Source of the DNA: Culturomica massiliensis
Lineage (GTDB): Bacteria; Bacteroidota; Bacteroidia; Bacteroidales; Marinifilaceae
DNA: 64,000 nucleotides
NCBI RefSeq assembly: GCF_900091655.1
Contig: NZ_LT594621.1
Span: 1,860,001-1,924,000 of the forward strand
Reading direction: 5' to 3'
A program made the translations under genes and the position numbers. Positions 62,471 through 64,000 of the stretch are shown one piece after another (positions within the stretch are counted from its first letter, which is position 1; each line of letters starts with the position of its first letter). The notes under the pieces were generated by a model. That model did no database searches and was not told the DNA's origin. It worked only from the letters and a program-made list of their open reading frames with translations.

Positions 62471-62517
62471 CGTCTGGGGGGGCGAGTGGTCGCTGGTTTA
62501 AATCCTGTTATCCCGAC
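62471..62517 (+). repeat. diverged copy of the tRNA-Pro 3' half (putative att site)
   Basis: Matches the tRNA and flank 60312-60357 from the anticodon stem to the last base, with one extra G in the G-run and three substitutions. Such copies are left where islands insert into tRNA genes. It bounds a ~2.1-kb region holding the BRO-N gene and two broken genes. No integrase gene remains. Confidence 0.85.
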
Positions 62518-62542
62518 AATAAAAAAACAATTGATTATCAGA

Positions 62543-62582
62543 GGGGGGTAAATCAAACAATAGATTTACAGCCCCTTTTTTC
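62543..62582 (+). terminator. terminator after the tRNA copy
   Basis: GGGG...GTAAATC pairs with GATTTAC..CCCC and is followed by a T-run. Probably the original terminator of the tRNA-Pro transcript, displaced by the island. Confidence 0.65.
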
Positions 62583-62689
62583 TTGCCTTAAAAGCAACAA
62601 TTTTGTACTGAAATCCATGTAAATTTGGCAAATAAAATAGCAAAACACAGCAAATTTTATCCATTATCACATCATTTGAAACTTATCTT

Positions 62690-64000
62690 TCAAAAGACCT
62701 TAAACCGGACTCGAAATAAAATTTCCGAGGAACGTAAACGATAATCTGAATAGTAACTGCTCACATCATTATAAGAATAGTTTATAAATCGCCTCGTATT
62801 GAAAATATTGTTCCAGTCAAGCATAAAATCTACCCGTTTAAATCCATATTTTAACCCGATATTTCCAAACCATGACGAACGGTCTGAAGATTCCAGCAAA
62901 CTATTATAATAATGATTGAACGACAGATTCAGAACTAATTTTTTCATAGGAATAAAAGAGGCGGATATATCTTGTGCAAGATAATGGATCGCCGGCATTC
63001 GGGCTGCTGCGATTTTATTACGACTTTGATTATAACTTATTTTATATTTAATAACGGCGAATTTTCCGATATCCGTGACAACGGAAGGAGATATGGAAAA
63101 CAAACGGGATTTAACTTTAGAAATCAGTCCCTGATTCAAGACGATATACCGATTAACGGTATAACCTGTACTCAACTTCACCTCGGAACGAAGGACATCG
63201 ATACTTTGCCCCAACGAATAGTTAATTCCGTAAGAATGCCATGTATTGGAACGACGAATACTCGTCGTATGACTCAAAATACCATCATAATATATATCCC
63301 TGAGCCTGTTTCTCCATAAATTGGAGTACGATAGACGAACCGATGTAAACAGTGTCGTAAATGGATTTTTGTAATTGAGATATACGAATGCATTCAACTT
63401 ACGCTCCTCGCTCATCAAACCGCCAGTACGGTTCATGGTGCGGTAAGTCGTCATTATATACCCCCGGTAATCCTCTTCGATACCTCCAAGATTATTGGCA
63501 TATGAGACGTTGGAAAACAAACTGATACGGGGACTAAAAGGGCATTCTACCGAAAGAAAAGGAGCATACAGCACATTGCCTTTCCGCTGCTCCTTATGCC
63601 TGACCTCGTCGCTCCTGTCAAGCATCAGATAAGTTACGGGCAAAGAAAGTTGGGTGTTAAGCTTTGCAGATATCTTGAACATAAACGTCGGTGTTATCTT
63701 CAACCCGATCTCGTTGCGTATAAAATCATTGCGCACACTGTCGGCGGCTATCGGCATCCAAGGAATACCGGCATAAAGACGGGAACGAAGATGATAACGA
63801 TTATAAAAAACACCCGCAGTATACCATGCGGTTATACGTTGTTTATCAATCCCACCGGAAATATATACTTTTGTCGCCAGGTAATCATAAACGACCTTTT
63901 GGAGCATTGACGAATCCGAGACTTGGTTATCTGTAAGTAAAGAAGCAAAAGAAGACGGAACGACACGCAAAAAATTATTCCGGTAAGTATAGGCAAACGA
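62690..64000 (-). CDS. outer-membrane beta-barrel protein (SusC/TonB-dependent type), 5' part off-window
   Basis: The frame is open to the window edge, and the segment reads at least 437 residues (FAYTYRNNFLRVVPSSFA at the edge). It is a chain of aromatic beta strands with short turns (VKLSTGYTVNRYIVLNQ, FMLDWNNIFNTRRFINYS) ending with RVRFKVF, the usual end of a barrel with a C-terminal aromatic residue. This resembles the C-terminal barrel of TonB-dependent receptors or their plug-less OMP relatives. N-terminal plug or carboxypeptidase-like domain cannot be seen. Confidence 0.75.
   Translation of the reverse strand, partial: SFAYTYRNNFLRVVPSSFASLLTDNQVSDSSMLQKVVYDYLATKVYISGGIDKQRITAWYTAGVFYNRYHLRSRLYAGIPWMPIAADSVRNDFIRNEIGLKITPTFMFKISAKLNTQLSLPVTYLMLDRSDEVRHKEQRKGNVLYAPFLSVECPFSPRISLFSNVSYANNLGGIEEDYRGYIMTTYRTMNRTGGLMSEERKLNAFVYLNYKNPFTTLFTSVRLSYSNLWRNRLRDIYYDGILSHTTSIRRSNTWHSYGINYSLGQSIDVLRSEVKLSTGYTVNRYIVLNQGLISKVKSRLFSISPSVVTDIGKFAVIKYKISYNQSRNKIAAARMPAIHYLAQDISASFIPMKKLVLNLSFNHYYNSLLESSDRSSWFGNIGLKYGFKRVDFMLDWNNIFNTRRFINYSYNDVSSYYSDYRLRSSEILFRVRFKVF

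Noticed and set aside
62471..62517. Second functional tRNA-Pro
   Set aside because: The 5' half (acceptor strand, D-arm) is missing and the anticodon loop has an extra G.

Overview
The window reads as the chromosome of a gut-type Bacteroidales bacterium. Evidence: promoters of the Bacteroides -33/-7 kind (TTTG, 19-20 bases, TAnnTTTG), SusC-like outer-membrane barrel, GH92 mannosidases, fimbrillin lipoproteins and an IntDOT-type integrase. Genus cannot be fixed from sequence alone; an Odoribacter- or Butyricimonas-like host is a guess.

Left part, up to about 41.26 kb: most or all of this is a CTnDOT-family integrated element. Its right end is well defined: tyrosine integrase (39.7-40.9 kb, same 411-residue length and catalytic numbering as IntDOT), excision-type HTH genes, DUF3945 protein, topoisomerase III, DUF1896 protein and a 1926-residue methylase/helicase. 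Moving left come a fimbrial operon (DUF3575, DUF5119, three fimbrillin-type lipoproteins) with a membrane AraC regulator and four ~20-bp repeats upstream of a clear promoter; a four-gene operon with two DUF2589 proteins and a protein carrying a CNF/BLF1-like SGC...H signature; an RteA/RteB-type phosphorelay; small accessory genes and ssb; a resolvase-like protein lacking its catalytic residues; and a seven-gene operon that ends with a MobV relaxase and an OmpA protein, with a hairpin-rich oriT candidate. No type IV secretion (tra) genes are visible, so the element is either cut by the left window edge or only mobilizable. A perfect GTANNTTTGC core at 3-12 might be its left end, but could also be just a promoter.

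Right part, 41.3-64 kb: host chromosome. It holds pdxA (whose -7 box overlaps the element's right junction), an NlpC/P60 peptidase, a clostripain lipoprotein, two GH92 mannosidases, an IS4-family insertion sequence with 9-bp target duplication lying inside a 150-158 bp tandem repeat array, an FtsX-type ABC permease with an internally deleted relative beside it, two cation/proton antiporters of different families, a metallophosphoesterase, a tRNA-Pro(GGG) followed by a decayed 2.1-kb island bounded by a diverged copy of the tRNA 3' half, and the C-terminal part of an outer-membrane barrel protein that runs off the window.

The genes of most interest are the DUF2589/CNF-like operon (17.7-19.7 kb), the repeat-controlled fimbrial operon, the relaxase-envelope operon, and a possible unannotated small transcript at 13.47-13.69 kb.
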